64,000 bases of DNA from Nitrospirillum amazonense (GCF_007828045.1 NZ_VITN01000004.1:248001-312000), one strand, 5' to 3'; numbered from the stretch's first letter, positions 1 through 8,532 are shown. Numbers and translations: made by a program. The notes: a model not told the origin generated them from the sequence alone.

Positions 1-1
1 T

Positions 2-877
2 TTTGGATTGATATCGGTGAAAGATTCGACTGTTTCTCGTCTGTCGACCACTGGCATGGCGCGAGGTTCCGATTTTTATACGGCGCCGGAGGTGTGTGTT
101 GATTTGAGAAATTCCACAGCTCAATCTGACATCTTCTCTCTGGGGTGTATACTGCATGATATGGTGGGCCTCAGAGACCGTCGGCCGCTTTTTCCGATTG
201 ATGAGCATGGTCATTTTGGCGGTCTGTTGCTTGGGTGTACTCGGGAGGAGCCTGAACGGCGCTTTAAGACGGTAGCTGCGGTTAGAGAAGCCTTATTGGC
301 GCTAGATCTTTCTTCTGCTCAGCTAACAGATCCGGTTGCGGAAACAATTGCAGGATATCTCGAATGTGCAGGCGGAATGCGAGATGAGCAGGTGCGCGCA
401 CTAATTGATATTCTTGATAGGAAGAAGGGGAGTTCTGATGCTGAAGCAATAATGATGAGAATGAAGCAAGATAATATAGTAGAGATATGCTCAAATTTCC
501 CTGAAAGGGGACGTCGACTTGGTTTGCTTTATGCTGAGTGGGTCAAGAGTACTTCATTTGGCTTCGAGAGATGTGACGAGATTGCGGTTCGTTTGCAAAC
601 TTTTATGGAGTGCTGCCCGTTAGATGTACAGGCAGACTGTTTATTGGCGATGCTGGAATTAGGAACGAGTCATAATCGTTGGTATGTTGAGCGAAAATTT
701 ATGTCTCTATGTGGCCCCTCCATGAAGGGAGAGCTTGCTGGACGTTTAGCTATGGAGTTTCGTATTTTAGGTGCAGAAATATGTGGAGCTATCAGGCACA
801 TTGAATGGTCCATTAATGCAAATAGAGCGGTGCTGCATCCATTATTGGTTGCAGCTTTAAAGGACGTGTGCTCATGA
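2..877 (+). CDS. Ser/Thr protein kinase, C-terminal part (5' end outside window)
   Basis: The reading frame is open to the left edge. Its first visible codons read F-G-L-I-S, and base 1 is a T compatible with GAT, so the window appears to start inside the DFG metal-binding motif. The activation segment follows, ending in an APE motif (YTAPE), then the helix-F signature SDIFSLGCIL typical of Hanks-type kinases. After the C-lobe (about the first 100 visible residues) come roughly 190 residues of probably helical sequence that I do not recognise. ATP-binding and HRD motifs lie outside the window. The stop overlaps the next start (ATGA, 874-877), so translation is probably coupled to the PP2C phosphatase. 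Base composition is much more AT-rich than the genes after 2240, which suggests transfer. The protein probably phosphorylates a partner that the phosphatase resets; the substrate is unknown. Confidence 0.85.
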   Translation, partial: FGLISVKDSTVSRLSTTGMARGSDFYTAPEVCVDLRNSTAQSDIFSLGCILHDMVGLRDRRPLFPIDEHGHFGGLLLGCTREEPERRFKTVAAVREALLALDLSSAQLTDPVAETIAGYLECAGGMRDEQVRALIDILDRKKGSSDAEAIMMRMKQDNIVEICSNFPERGRRLGLLYAEWVKSTSFGFERCDEIAVRLQTFMECCPLDVQADCLLAMLELGTSHNRWYVERKFMSLCGPSMKGELAGRLAMEFRILGAEICGAIRHIEWSINANRAVLHPLLVAALKDVCS

Positions 878-1584
878 AGTACATTTTTGCAAAGTACACA
901 GATAAGGGGCCGAGAGATCGCAATGAAGATTATTTGGATGTTGGGTTTCTAAAAGATAGTAGTTTGGTTGTTGCTATTGCTGATGGATTGGGGGGGCATT
1001 TTGGTGGCGAGATTGCGTCTTCTTTGGCGGTTAAAGTTTTCTTCGATAAAGTTGCGGAAAACTCGGAAGAAAATTTTTCTAAGATTGGGGAAGAAATTCA
1101 TGAATGCATAATATCTTCTCAGAATGATGAGAAAAGAAGAGGGATGGCGACTACCCTTATTGCATCAGTATTTTGTGAGAGAAAATTGCGAGGGATCCAT
1201 TGCGGAGATTCTCGATTGGTCGTTGTCCGCGAAAATGGGATTAAGCGCCTGACGGAAGATCATACAGAAGCGCAGAGATTGTTTAAATATAAAGTAATTA
1301 CAAAGCATGAATACAATAATTACCGCAGAAAAAATATATTAGAGAGTGCGCTTGGTATGCGTGGTAATCCAAGAATAGATGAAATTAATTTTACAGTAAA
1401 TCCGGATGATGTTTTTATATATACCACAGATGGTGTTCATGAGAAGATTTTCCTTAAAGAAATGTTTCATATGGTCCGGTCTTGTGTAAATCCACGTCAA
1501 TTTGTTGATATGATTGTTCGTGAAATAAAATTAAGAGGAGCGTCTGATAATTTTAGCATAATTTGCATATTTGCAAAGGAGTGA
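874..1584 (+). CDS. PP2C-family Ser/Thr protein phosphatase
   Basis: This is a metal-dependent (Mn/Mg) phosphatase of the PP2C/Stp family, about 236 residues, which is one minimal catalytic domain. Visible motifs in order are DKGPRDRNEDY (start of the fold, metal-binding region), ADGLGGHFGGE (binuclear metal aspartate and glycine loop), CGDSRLVV, YTTDGVHE and the C-terminal GASDNFSII with the last metal-binding Asp. No membrane segment or signal is seen, so it is cytoplasmic. ATG at 874 is chosen over GTG at 868: AGGA at 861-864 is well spaced for 874 and too close for 868. It overlaps the kinase stop by 4 bp and is followed directly by the PD-(D/E)XK-like gene. It most likely opposes the upstream kinase. 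Confidence 0.92.
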   Translation: MKYIFAKYTDKGPRDRNEDYLDVGFLKDSSLVVAIADGLGGHFGGEIASSLAVKVFFDKVAENSEENFSKIGEEIHECIISSQNDEKRRGMATTLIASVFCERKLRGIHCGDSRLVVVRENGIKRLTEDHTEAQRLFKYKVITKHEYNNYRRKNILESALGMRGNPRIDEINFTVNPDDVFIYTTDGVHEKIFLKEMFHMVRSCVNPRQFVDMIVREIKLRGASDNFSIICIFAKE

Positions 1585-1586
1585 TT

Positions 1587-2090
1587 ATGGAGGCGCAGAA
1601 GTTCCTTTCTGGAAACGACGGGCGGAAAGCTGAGTCAGAGTTCCGCTCTTGGCTTGATCGCAATAGTTTTCCATGGATATTTTTAGATCAAGAGCCTGGA
1701 AATGGATATTCTAATTATTTAAGAATGGATGGGGTTGGGCGACCCGATTATATCGTCATAGTTCCATTTGTTGGTTCTATTGCGGTGGATGTAAAAGAAA
1801 GATCGTTCTTGAGGCCATATAATTTTTACATTAGTCAGGCGGAATTGAATAAGCTCTGTGGATTTAGTTCATTATCGAGAATGTCAATATGGGTGGTGTT
1901 TTATGCGTCGGGAGACTATGCTCACTTTTATATAGCAAATTTGGAGAGGGTCAGGTCGATGGGGCTGAAACGTTATGCGATGCGTGATGGAAACGTTTGT
2001 TTTGATATTCCGGTATCATGGTGTGAACGTATATCGAGTTCTGAAAGTAGGGGATTTTCTATTATATTAAATGGGATTAATAATATTTAA
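1587..2090 (+). CDS. PD-(D/E)XK nuclease-like protein
   Basis: 167 residues. The pattern E16/E18 (AESEF), GRPD54, a hydrophobic strand, then D68-V-K70 matches the PD-(D/E)XK restriction-endonuclease-like active site, followed by alternating hydrophobic strands (WVVFYASG, HFYIANLE). Nuclease activity is inferred from motif spacing only; I do not recognise a named family. The ATG at 1587 is chosen because AAGGAG at 1575-1580 sits 6 bp upstream; a longer in-frame start at 1563 would place the ribosome site inside the gene. It is 2 bp past the phosphatase stop and shares the AT-rich composition, so the three genes look like one transcription unit. It could instead be a DNA- or RNA-binding protein with a degenerate site. 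Confidence 0.65.
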   Translation: MEAQKFLSGNDGRKAESEFRSWLDRNSFPWIFLDQEPGNGYSNYLRMDGVGRPDYIVIVPFVGSIAVDVKERSFLRPYNFYISQAELNKLCGFSSLSRMSIWVVFYASGDYAHFYIANLERVRSMGLKRYAMRDGNVCFDIPVSWCERISSSESRGFSIILNGINNI

Positions 2091-2239
2091 ACAACCGCTG
2101 CCAATTTAATTAATTTATTATCGATTTAAAGTGAGCGCCTTGCTGACTGTGCTGCTCGATTCATCTTCCTTGCAGCTATTATCCCTTTTGCGAAAATGCT
2201 TCCCGGAATGTGCCGGATTGAAATTGGGACTTGAGAATA

Positions 2240-3940
2240 ATGGTGGGCAGGCGGTGGGCGTTGGCAATAAGTCTGATGTCCGCGCTGGCGCTGCTGGCGG
2301 GGCAAATAGTCGGCCAAGCCTGGGCCGCGCCCACGCTGCTGGTCAACGCCCTGATCCACACCGAGGATACGGCCCACCCGACCGCCAGCGCCCTGGCCTG
2401 GGATGAGAACGGCATCCTGCTGGCGGTGGGGGAAACGGCGGACCTGACGCAGCGCTATCCCGGCGCCGCCATGGTGGATGCCGGCGGCGCGCCCGTGGTG
2501 CCCGGCCTGATCGACGCCCACGGCCATGTGCAGGAGGAGGGGGCGGCGCTGCTGACCGCCGACCTGTCGGGCAGCGCCAGCAAGGCCGAGATCCTCACCC
2601 GCCTGAAGGCGCAGGCGGCCAAGCTGCCGCCCGGCGACTGGCTGCAGGGCTGGGGCTGGGACCAGAACCGCTGGGCGGATAAGGCCTTTCCCGCCGCCGC
2701 CGACCTGGACGCCGCCTTCCCCGACCGGCCGGTGCGGCTGGAGCGTATCGACGGCCACGCCGTCTGGGTCAACAGCGCCGCCCTGCGTGTCATGGCGGCC
2801 CAGCCCAAGGCCAAGAGCCTGGACGGCACCTGGCAGCCGCAAGGCGGCCGCATCGTGCGCAAGGGCAAGAAGGCCACCGGCGTGCTGATCGACAACGCCA
2901 TGGACCTAGTGGCCGGGGCCTTGCCGCCGCGCACCGATGACCAGATACGCCAGAACTATAAGCTGGCCTTTGCCGAGATGGTGTCGCTGGGCCTGACCGG
3001 CGCGCATGAGCCCGGCATCGACCTGCAATCCTTCCGCGTGCTGCAGGACATGGCCGCCAAGGGGGAGGTGCCGGTGCGCCTCTACACCATGGCCGACGGC
3101 GACCATGAGGCGCTGGCGTGGCTGTGCACCCAGAACGGCGGCTACACCGACCCCACGGGCCGCGTGCGCATGCGGGCGGTGAAGCTGTACATCGACGGCG
3201 CGCTGGGCAGCCGGGGGGCCAAGCTGCTGCGTCCCTACAGCGACGATCCCGGCAACAGCGGCATCTACGTCACCAACCCCGCCGACTATCCCCGCATCGT
3301 GGCCAAGGCCAAGGGCTGCCACCTACAGGTGGCGACCCATGCCATCGGCGACGGCGGCAACCGCCTGGTGCTGGACACCTACGCCAAGGTGCTGGGCGCC
3401 GACGCCAAAAGCGACCATCGCTGGCGGGTGGAGCATGCGCAGATCCTGACCCTGGACGACATTCCGCGCTTCGCCCAGCTGGGCGTCATCGCCTCCATGC
3501 AGCCCACCCACGCCACCTCCGACATGCCCTGGGCGGAAAAGCGCCTGGGCCATGACCGCCTGGCTGGCGCCTATGCCTGGCAGAGCCTGCGCCACGCCGG
3601 CGCGCGGCTGGCCCTGGGTTCAGACTTCCCGGTGGAGAAGGTGAACCCCATGCTGGGCCTCTATGCCGCCGTCACCCGCCAGGACCTGGCCGGCCAGCCC
3701 CCGGGCGGCTGGCTGCCCGACCAGAAGCTGACGCGGGAGGAGGCGCTGGCCGGCTTCACCCGCGACGCCGCCTATGCCGGGTTCATGGAGGGGGAGGTGG
3801 GCAGCCTGAAACCGGGCCTGCGCGCCGACTTCGTCATCCTCAGCGCCGACCCCCTGACCGTGCCCCCGCGCCAGATCGCCGACATCAAGCCGCTGTCCAC
3901 CTGGGTGGACGGCAAGAGGGTGTATGGGGCGGGAAAGTAA
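2240..3940 (+). CDS. Exported amidohydrolase, YtcJ-like (amidohydrolase family 3)
   Basis: A metal-dependent hydrolase of about 566 residues. From ATG 2240 the protein begins with MVGRR, a hydrophobic stretch and an AWA-A cleavage site near residue 29, so it is probably periplasmic. The HxH metal pair is in DAHGHV (H94, H96). Later family motifs are DGALGSRGA, HAIGDGG, VEHAQI and ALGSDFPVE with the catalytic Asp. The C-terminal small beta domain (LRADFVILSADP) is intact. An in-frame TTG at 2231 is an alternative start. Substrates of this family are mostly unassigned (N-acyl or cyclic amides, for example), so no specific reaction is claimed. It stands alone: the AT-rich unit ends 150 bp before it, and composition switches to GC-rich across that gap. 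Confidence 0.88.
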   Translation: MVGRRWALAISLMSALALLAGQIVGQAWAAPTLLVNALIHTEDTAHPTASALAWDENGILLAVGETADLTQRYPGAAMVDAGGAPVVPGLIDAHGHVQEEGAALLTADLSGSASKAEILTRLKAQAAKLPPGDWLQGWGWDQNRWADKAFPAAADLDAAFPDRPVRLERIDGHAVWVNSAALRVMAAQPKAKSLDGTWQPQGGRIVRKGKKATGVLIDNAMDLVAGALPPRTDDQIRQNYKLAFAEMVSLGLTGAHEPGIDLQSFRVLQDMAAKGEVPVRLYTMADGDHEALAWLCTQNGGYTDPTGRVRMRAVKLYIDGALGSRGAKLLRPYSDDPGNSGIYVTNPADYPRIVAKAKGCHLQVATHAIGDGGNRLVLDTYAKVLGADAKSDHRWRVEHAQILTLDDIPRFAQLGVIASMQPTHATSDMPWAEKRLGHDRLAGAYAWQSLRHAGARLALGSDFPVEKVNPMLGLYAAVTRQDLAGQPPGGWLPDQKLTREEALAGFTRDAAYAGFMEGEVGSLKPGLRADFVILSADPLTVPPRQIADIKPLSTWVDGKRVYGAGK

Positions 3941-4049
3941 GGTTCGGGGCCTTCCCCGCAGGTTGCGCCTCTGGCGCGCCACAATCGCCCTGATAGTATG
4001 ATTGCCAGGCCGCGATGATCGTGGTGATGGGAATGCTTTGGGGGGAAAC

Positions 4050-4832
4050 ATGCGCGCTGGGGTGTTGGCGGTTCTGTTGATGCCTGGTCTGATCTTTTCG
4101 GCCGGTTCCGCGTGGGCTCAGAGCCAAGGGGACGCTCAGTCCCAGGCCCAAGGCCAGGCGGCCCCGGCGCCCGCCGATCCCAAGAAGGCGGCGGAAGACG
4201 CTGAGGATCAGACCATGGTGCGGCTGCTGAGGGAGGGGGTGCAGGCGATGCGCTCAGGCCAGCCCCGCCAAGCCATCGCATCCTACGATCAGGTTATCGC
4301 GACCTACGAGGCACGATACAAGGAACGCAAGGAAAGGGTTTATTGCGCCAGTACGACCGCGGAGACGCTGGCCTACATGGTGTTGGCGGCCAGTCAGAAG
4401 CAGTCGGCCATCGCCGTGACGCCCAACTGGGCCATCGCCTATTTCCTGAAAGGATATGCGCAGGTGGAATTGCAGGATCTGCCGGGGGCGAAGGCCAGCC
4501 TGGAGCACGCCCGCGACCTCTCACCTTATAATCCCCAGTTCCTGATCGAACTGGCGAACCTGTACAAATCCGAGAAGAACTGGCCCCTGGCGTTGGAGAC
4601 TTATCAAGCGGCCAAGGAGCATTCCGCCGCTTTCTCCCTTCCGCAGGCCAAGGACACGGACGAAATGAAGGCCCTGCACGGCATCGCCTTCGTCTATTCC
4701 GAGACTGGCAAGCTGGATGAGGCCGAGGCCATTTATAAGCAGTGCCTGGCCAAGAACCCACAGGACGCCTACGCCCAGCACGAGTTGGATTATGTGGTGA
4801 AGGAGAAGGCCAAGCAGGCGCAGATTCACTGA
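4050..4832 (+). CDS. Exported TPR-repeat protein (first of a tandem pair)
   Basis: About 260 residues with a signal peptide (MRAGVLAVLLMPGLIF...SAWA-Q, cleavage near residue 24) and at least three tetratricopeptide repeats in the second half; KLDEAEAIYKQCLAKNPQDA is a clear TPR helix pair. The start at 4050 keeps the signal peptide at the N terminus and follows a purine-rich GGGGGAAAC. It is probably a periplasmic scaffold of unknown partner. The next gene starts 2 bp after its stop and shows the same order of blocks (a V/IYCA.TTAE motif, a D.LPGA.A.LE.AR.LSP motif, the last TPR), so the two are tandem duplicates and probably one operon. Confidence 0.82.
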   Translation: MRAGVLAVLLMPGLIFSAGSAWAQSQGDAQSQAQGQAAPAPADPKKAAEDAEDQTMVRLLREGVQAMRSGQPRQAIASYDQVIATYEARYKERKERVYCASTTAETLAYMVLAASQKQSAIAVTPNWAIAYFLKGYAQVELQDLPGAKASLEHARDLSPYNPQFLIELANLYKSEKNWPLALETYQAAKEHSAAFSLPQAKDTDEMKALHGIAFVYSETGKLDEAEAIYKQCLAKNPQDAYAQHELDYVVKEKAKQAQIH

Positions 4833-4834
4833 AA

Positions 4835-5641
4835 ATGAGGAGCGGCCGCAGCCATCCCCTGGCGGTGCTGGCGCTGCTGACCTGTGCCGCCTGCGCCAGT
4901 TCGCCGGGGAGCGACGCGCGGCGGACGGGCACGTCCACCGCGCAGCCGGCCAATGCCCCATCTGCGGCCCCATCTGCCGCCCCATCTGCCAACGCCTCCT
5001 TGCCGACCGCCGACCTGACCCCTGATCCGGTGTTGGGCAAGGCCTTGGTGGAGGGGCTGCTGGCGGTGCGGGCGGGGAATCCCCGGCGGGCGGTCGACGG
5101 CTCTTTCAATCCGGTCGTCAATGCCTATGAAATGCGATACAGGGCCACACCGGGCCGGATCTACTGCGCGCGCACCATGGCGGAGGCGACCCGCTACATG
5201 CAGGATGCCGTGCGCAACCATCAGCCGGCGCGGGTGGTCGAGGCGGGGCTGGTCCTGGCCTATGTCTACCGGGGCCGCGAACTGATGACCCTGGACGACC
5301 TGGCGGGGGCGCAGGCCGGGCTGGAGCGGGCGCGGGCCCTGTCGCCCGCCAATGCCGCCGTCCTGCTGCAGTTGGGGGCCGCGTACAAGGCCCAGCGCAA
5401 GCTGCCTCAGGCGCAGGAGGCCTTCCAGGCGGCGGTGGATGCGGCCGACCTGTCGCCGCCGGAAACCAAACCGCAGGAAACGGCCGACGCCTTTTATGGC
5501 CTGGGCAGCACCTACGTCGCCATGGGCCGGCTGGATGAGGCCGAGGCGACCTATCGGCGCTGCCTCAAGGTATTGCCGGGCAACGCGTTGGCGCAGATGG
5601 AACTGAGCGAGATCCAGCGCCAGCGGGCCCAAAGCCGCTGA
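4835..5641 (+). CDS. TPR-repeat lipoprotein-like protein (second of the pair)
   Basis: About 268 residues. From ATG 4835 the protein starts MRSGRSHPLAVLALLTCAAC-ASS, a hydrophobic segment ending in cysteines that could be a lipobox, though the -3 to -1 residues are not ideal. An Ala/Pro-rich low-complexity linker follows (three near-identical PSAAPSA units, about residues 30-50), then TPR repeats paralogous to the preceding gene (GRLDEAEATYRRCLKVLPGN). An in-frame start far upstream at 4742 would overlap the first gene by 90 bp and bury the signal, so it is rejected. Function is unknown; it is presumably an envelope-anchored partner of its neighbour. Confidence 0.8.
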   Translation: MRSGRSHPLAVLALLTCAACASSPGSDARRTGTSTAQPANAPSAAPSAAPSANASLPTADLTPDPVLGKALVEGLLAVRAGNPRRAVDGSFNPVVNAYEMRYRATPGRIYCARTMAEATRYMQDAVRNHQPARVVEAGLVLAYVYRGRELMTLDDLAGAQAGLERARALSPANAAVLLQLGAAYKAQRKLPQAQEAFQAAVDAADLSPPETKPQETADAFYGLGSTYVAMGRLDEAEATYRRCLKVLPGNALAQMELSEIQRQRAQSR

Positions 5642-5747
5642 CCGGGCCACTTCATCCCGGCCAATAAGACGCTCAAGGATTCCTCGGGTTTTTCAAAGGG
5701 CCGCCGCTGGCACAGTGGCGGCAACCTTCAAACCTGGGAGCCCATCC

Positions 5748-6461
5748 ATGACCCAATCCGCCGAACCCACCTTGAGCCAGCTGTTCGCCGACCTGCACGC
5801 CCACCGGGTGGCGACCATGGATCCGGCCCAGCTGCGGATCAACATCGACCAGCGGCGGGAACTGGTGGAGACGGCGGACCGCGCCGCCTTTGTCCGGCCG
5901 GGCGACCGGCTGGTGGGCGAGGTGCTGCAGGATGTGGAGGGCGGCACGCTGCACCTGGGCGCGCTGCTGGCCCGGGGGCCGGTGGTGCTGGTCTTCTTCC
6001 GCTTCGCCACCTGTCCCGCCTGCAACATCGCGCTGCCCTATTACCAGCGCCATCTGGAGCCGGGCTTGCGGGCGCTGGGCGCGCAGCTGGTGGCGGTCAG
6101 CCCACAGGTGCCGGAACGCCTGGTGGAGATCAGGCGCCGCCATGGCCTGACCTTCACCGTGGCCAGCGACCGCGACAACGCCTTGGGGCGCCGTCTGGGC
6201 ATCGTCTTCACCGCCAACGCCGCCTCCCAGGCCAGCCAGCAGGCCAAGGGCACCTCGCTGGGCGAGGTCACGGGCACCGGCACTTGGGACCTGCCCATGC
6301 CGGCGGTGGTGGTGCTGGGGCGCGACGGCGTGGTGCGCTATGCCGATGTCAGCCCCGACTGGCTGGCGCGGACCGAGCCGGGCCCTGTGCTGGACGCCGT
6401 GCGCGCCCTCATTGTCGAAGATGGGGTGGCGAAGGACAGGGCCAGTCGCGCGGCGGAATGA
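5748..6461 (+). CDS. Peroxiredoxin-like (AhpC/TSA, thioredoxin-fold) protein
   Basis: About 237 residues, cytoplasmic. A roughly 60-residue N-terminal helical region precedes a thioredoxin fold with FRFATCPACN, a CxxC in the position of the peroxidatic cysteine, followed by LVAVSPQ, TFTVASDRDN and a long LGIVFTANA loop, then MPAVVVLGRDGVVRYADVSPDW. This matches the 'peroxiredoxin-like' branch that probably reduces peroxides or disulfides with thioredoxin. ATG at 5748 has GGGAG 8-9 bp upstream; the longer frame from 5715 lacks this. It stands alone between the TPR pair and rpsD. Confidence 0.85.
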   Translation: MTQSAEPTLSQLFADLHAHRVATMDPAQLRINIDQRRELVETADRAAFVRPGDRLVGEVLQDVEGGTLHLGALLARGPVVLVFFRFATCPACNIALPYYQRHLEPGLRALGAQLVAVSPQVPERLVEIRRRHGLTFTVASDRDNALGRRLGIVFTANAASQASQQAKGTSLGEVTGTGTWDLPMPAVVVLGRDGVVRYADVSPDWLARTEPGPVLDAVRALIVEDGVAKDRASRAAE

Positions 6462-6554
6462 GGCCGGAAGCCTTGCGGCTCGGGGCCGGGCAGGCTAAAC
6501 CCGTCCCCGCATGGCCCGCCTGCGGCGCGCGCGTCTCGAAGGCTGCGGTTTCCG

Positions 6555-6582
6555 TTGACTTCGGTTCCGCGCTGCTTATAGT
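6555..6582 (+). promoter_or_regulatory. Sigma-70-type promoter for rpsD
   Basis: TTGACT (6555-6560), a 16-bp spacer and TATAGT (6577-6582) form a near-consensus housekeeping promoter about 150 bp before the rpsD start. The remaining leader to 6729 is a candidate site for ribosomal-protein feedback, but I see no defined structure in it. The 6462-6729 gap holds no supportable gene. Confidence 0.6.
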
Positions 6583-6729
6583 GCCGGCCTTCCCTTCCCG
6601 GGAAGGTGGGTCCGGGGGATCTCTCCCCTTGTCCCCGTCCATGGTTTCCAATCCGGATTTACGCCGGAAAGGGGCGCCCTGGAACTACCGGGACAACAAG
6701 CCGCGACAGCGGCACTCTGGAGCTTAGAG

Positions 6730-7344
6730 ATGAGCAAGCGTTTAGAGTCCAAGTACAAGATTGACCGCCGCCTTGGCGTCAACCTGTGGGGCCGTGCCAA
6801 GAGCCCGGTCAACCGCCGCGAATACGGCCCCGGCCAGCACGGCCAGCGCCGCAAGAAGCCGTCCGACTTCGGCCTGCAGCTGATGGCCAAGCAGAAGCTG
6901 AAGGGCTACTACGCCAACATCGGCGAGCGCCAGTTCCGCCGCATCTACCAGGAAGCCGTCCGTCGCCGTGGCGACACCGGCGAGAACCTGATCCAGCTGC
7001 TGGAGCGTCGTCTGGACGCCGTGGTCTACCGCATGAAGTTCGCGCCGACGCCGTTCGCGTCGCGCCAGATCATCAACCACGGCCACATCCTGGTGAACGG
7101 CAAGCGCCTGAACATCGCCTCCTACCGCGTTAAGGACGGCGACGTCATCGAGGTTCGCCAGAAGGCCAAGCAGTTCGCCATCATCCTGGAGGCCGTGGCC
7201 TCGGGTGAGCGCGACATCCCCGAGTACGTGCAGGTCGATACCGGCGCGCTGAAGGGCACCTTCGTCCGCGCCCCGAACCTGGCCGACGTCCCGTACCCGG
7301 TGACCATGGAACCGAACCTGGTGGTCGAGTACTACTCGCGCTAA
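6730..7344 (+). CDS. rpsD: 30S ribosomal protein S4
   Basis: 204 residues, full length for the family (about 205). The N-terminal S4 domain contains [22 protein letters not shown] and a basic [18 protein letters not shown] patch. The S4 RNA-binding domain follows at about residues 95-160 ([27 protein letters not shown]). S4 binds 16S rRNA first in small-subunit assembly and helps decoding accuracy. It is encoded alone here, between its own promoter and a strong terminator, and not in the alpha-operon with rpoA. That is usual for alphaproteobacteria. Confidence 0.98.
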   Translation: MSKRLESKYKIDRRLGVNLWGRAKSPVNRREYGPGQHGQRRKKPSDFGLQLMAKQKLKGYYANIGERQFRRIYQEAVRRRGDTGENLIQLLERRLDAVVYRMKFAPTPFASRQIINHGHILVNGKRLNIASYRVKDGDVIEVRQKAKQFAIILEAVASGERDIPEYVQVDTGALKGTFVRAPNLADVPYPVTMEPNLVVEYYSR

Positions 7345-7374
7345 TCCAGGGTCCTTCGGGAACCGACAAGATCA

Positions 7375-7407
7375 GGCCGCGCCCCTCGGGACGCGGCCTT
7401 TTCTTTT
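7375..7407 (+). terminator. Rho-independent terminator of rpsD
   Basis: GGCCGCG (7375-7381) pairs with CGCGGCC (7392-7398) around a 10-nt loop and is followed directly by TTTTCTTTT. It lies 30 bp after the rpsD stop and just before the convergent cytochrome b561 gene. Confidence 0.85.
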
Positions 7408-7423
7408 GGTGCGGTCCAGGCCT

Positions 7424-7981
7424 TCAGCTCCGGTGGCGGAGACGGGGCGTCATGCGATCCATGATCCGGTCGCGCCACAGGAGGACGTGGACGGCCACGG
7501 CGGCCAGGTGCGCACCCACCACGATCAGCAGCACGGTCACCAGGGTTTCATGCACTTCGCCCAAGGCCCGGCCGACGGCTGAGCCCATGGCCACCAGCGC
7601 CGGCAGGTCCAGCACGCCGAACAGGGTCACGGCCCAGCCGCGCCGGGACGCGTCGGCCCATCCGGTCAGCACCAGGATGAAGACCAGCAGGTACAGCAGG
7701 CCGTGAACGGCCGCCGCCGCCTTGTGCTGCCAGCGGGGCAGGCTGGGATCTGCCGGCGGCTGGGTCGTCAGTATCCGCCAGGCCAGGCGCAGGGCCATGA
7801 GGGCGCCGATGGCCACGCCGAACGACAGGTGCAGGTTGACCAGGCCCTCCGGCGGCATGCCGCGGCGCAGCTCCGGCATGGTCCAGCCCAAGGCGTATTG
7901 CACCACCAGCAGGGCCACCACCAGCCAGTGGAACCCCTTCATGGCGCCGCCGTATTCCGGCTGGGATGCTGTGTGGGTCAT
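7424..7981 (-). CDS. Cytochrome b561 family di-heme membrane protein
   Basis: About 185 residues with four hydrophobic segments: FHWLVVALLVVQYALGW, LHLSFGVAIGALMALRLAW, AVHGLLYLLVFILVLTGW and HETLVTVLLIVVGAHLAAV. Histidines near the segment ends (MKGFHW, NLHLSFG, HGLLY, HETL/GAHL) fit the four axial heme ligands of bacterial b561. It probably passes electrons between quinone and periplasmic acceptors in the inner membrane. ATG 7981 is chosen because AAGGAGG (7987-7993 on the complement) sits 5-6 bp upstream. The stop of the remnant P-type ATPase is only 17 bp upstream, so the two are probably co-transcribed. Confidence 0.92.
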   Translation of the reverse strand: MTHTASQPEYGGAMKGFHWLVVALLVVQYALGWTMPELRRGMPPEGLVNLHLSFGVAIGALMALRLAWRILTTQPPADPSLPRWQHKAAAAVHGLLYLLVFILVLTGWADASRRGWAVTLFGVLDLPALVAMGSAVGRALGEVHETLVTVLLIVVGAHLAAVAVHVLLWRDRIMDRMTPRLRHRS

Positions 7982-7998
7982 GGTTTCCTCCTTCCAGG

Positions 7999-8532
7999 TC
8001 AACGGCGCAGGTGATCAGCCCAAAGGGGCTTCACCATTTCCAGGGCCAGCACCATGACAATGGCGGCGACGAAGGCTACGGCCAGGTCGTCGGCATGCAG
8101 GGGCCCGAAAGCGAACAGGTCGGCGGCGGGCGGCCAGGCGAGGGTGGCCGCCATGACCGCAGCCATGACCCCCAGCACCGTCCATAGCGCGGTGTTGGGC
8201 CGCAGCAGCGCCGTCAGGGGCGAGGCCGCGAAGGAGCGGTTGACCAGCACCAAGCCGAAATTAATCAGCATGAGGGCGACGAAGGCCAGCGCGCGGGCCT
8301 GGTCGGCCGGCATGCCGCCGTTCAACGCCGCCATGAACAGCACCAGCAGGCCGAACATGGGTTCAGCCAGGATACCCAGCAGGATGCGAAGGAAGGGGCG
8401 CCTGTCCGGCCGGGGCAGTTCGCTGTAGCCGTCGGCCCCCAGCCGGCGTGCCGCTTCCGTGGCGGACAATCCGGCGGTCGGAACGGGGTCGCGCGGCATC
8501 ATGGCACCGGGGCTCATGCGGTATTCAGGCAA
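7999..8532 (-). pseudogene. Cation P-type ATPase with large internal in-frame deletion
   Basis: The 177-residue product joins two ends of a roughly 800-900-residue Ca2+/Mg2+-type P-ATPase. Residues about 20-62 (GLSATEAARRLGADGYSELP...ILLGILAEPMFGLL) are the cation-transporter N-terminal domain and the start of TM1. From about residue 72 on (GGMPADQARALAFVALM, LVNRSF, LLRPNTALW, FGPLHADDLAVAFVA, LEMVKPLW) the protein is the C-terminal membrane helices. The actuator, phosphorylation (DKTGT) and nucleotide domains are all missing, so it cannot pump ions. The frame remains open with no internal stop, so it may still make a small four- to five-helix membrane protein. Start is uncertain (codons at 8532, 8517 or 8502). 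It sits 17 bp upstream of cytochrome b561 on the same strand. Confidence 0.75.

Noticed and set aside
1-2090. Search for attachment-site direct repeats or an integrase bounding the AT-rich left segment.
   Set aside because: The left end is outside the window; no repeat or recombinase is visible at the right boundary near 2090-2240.
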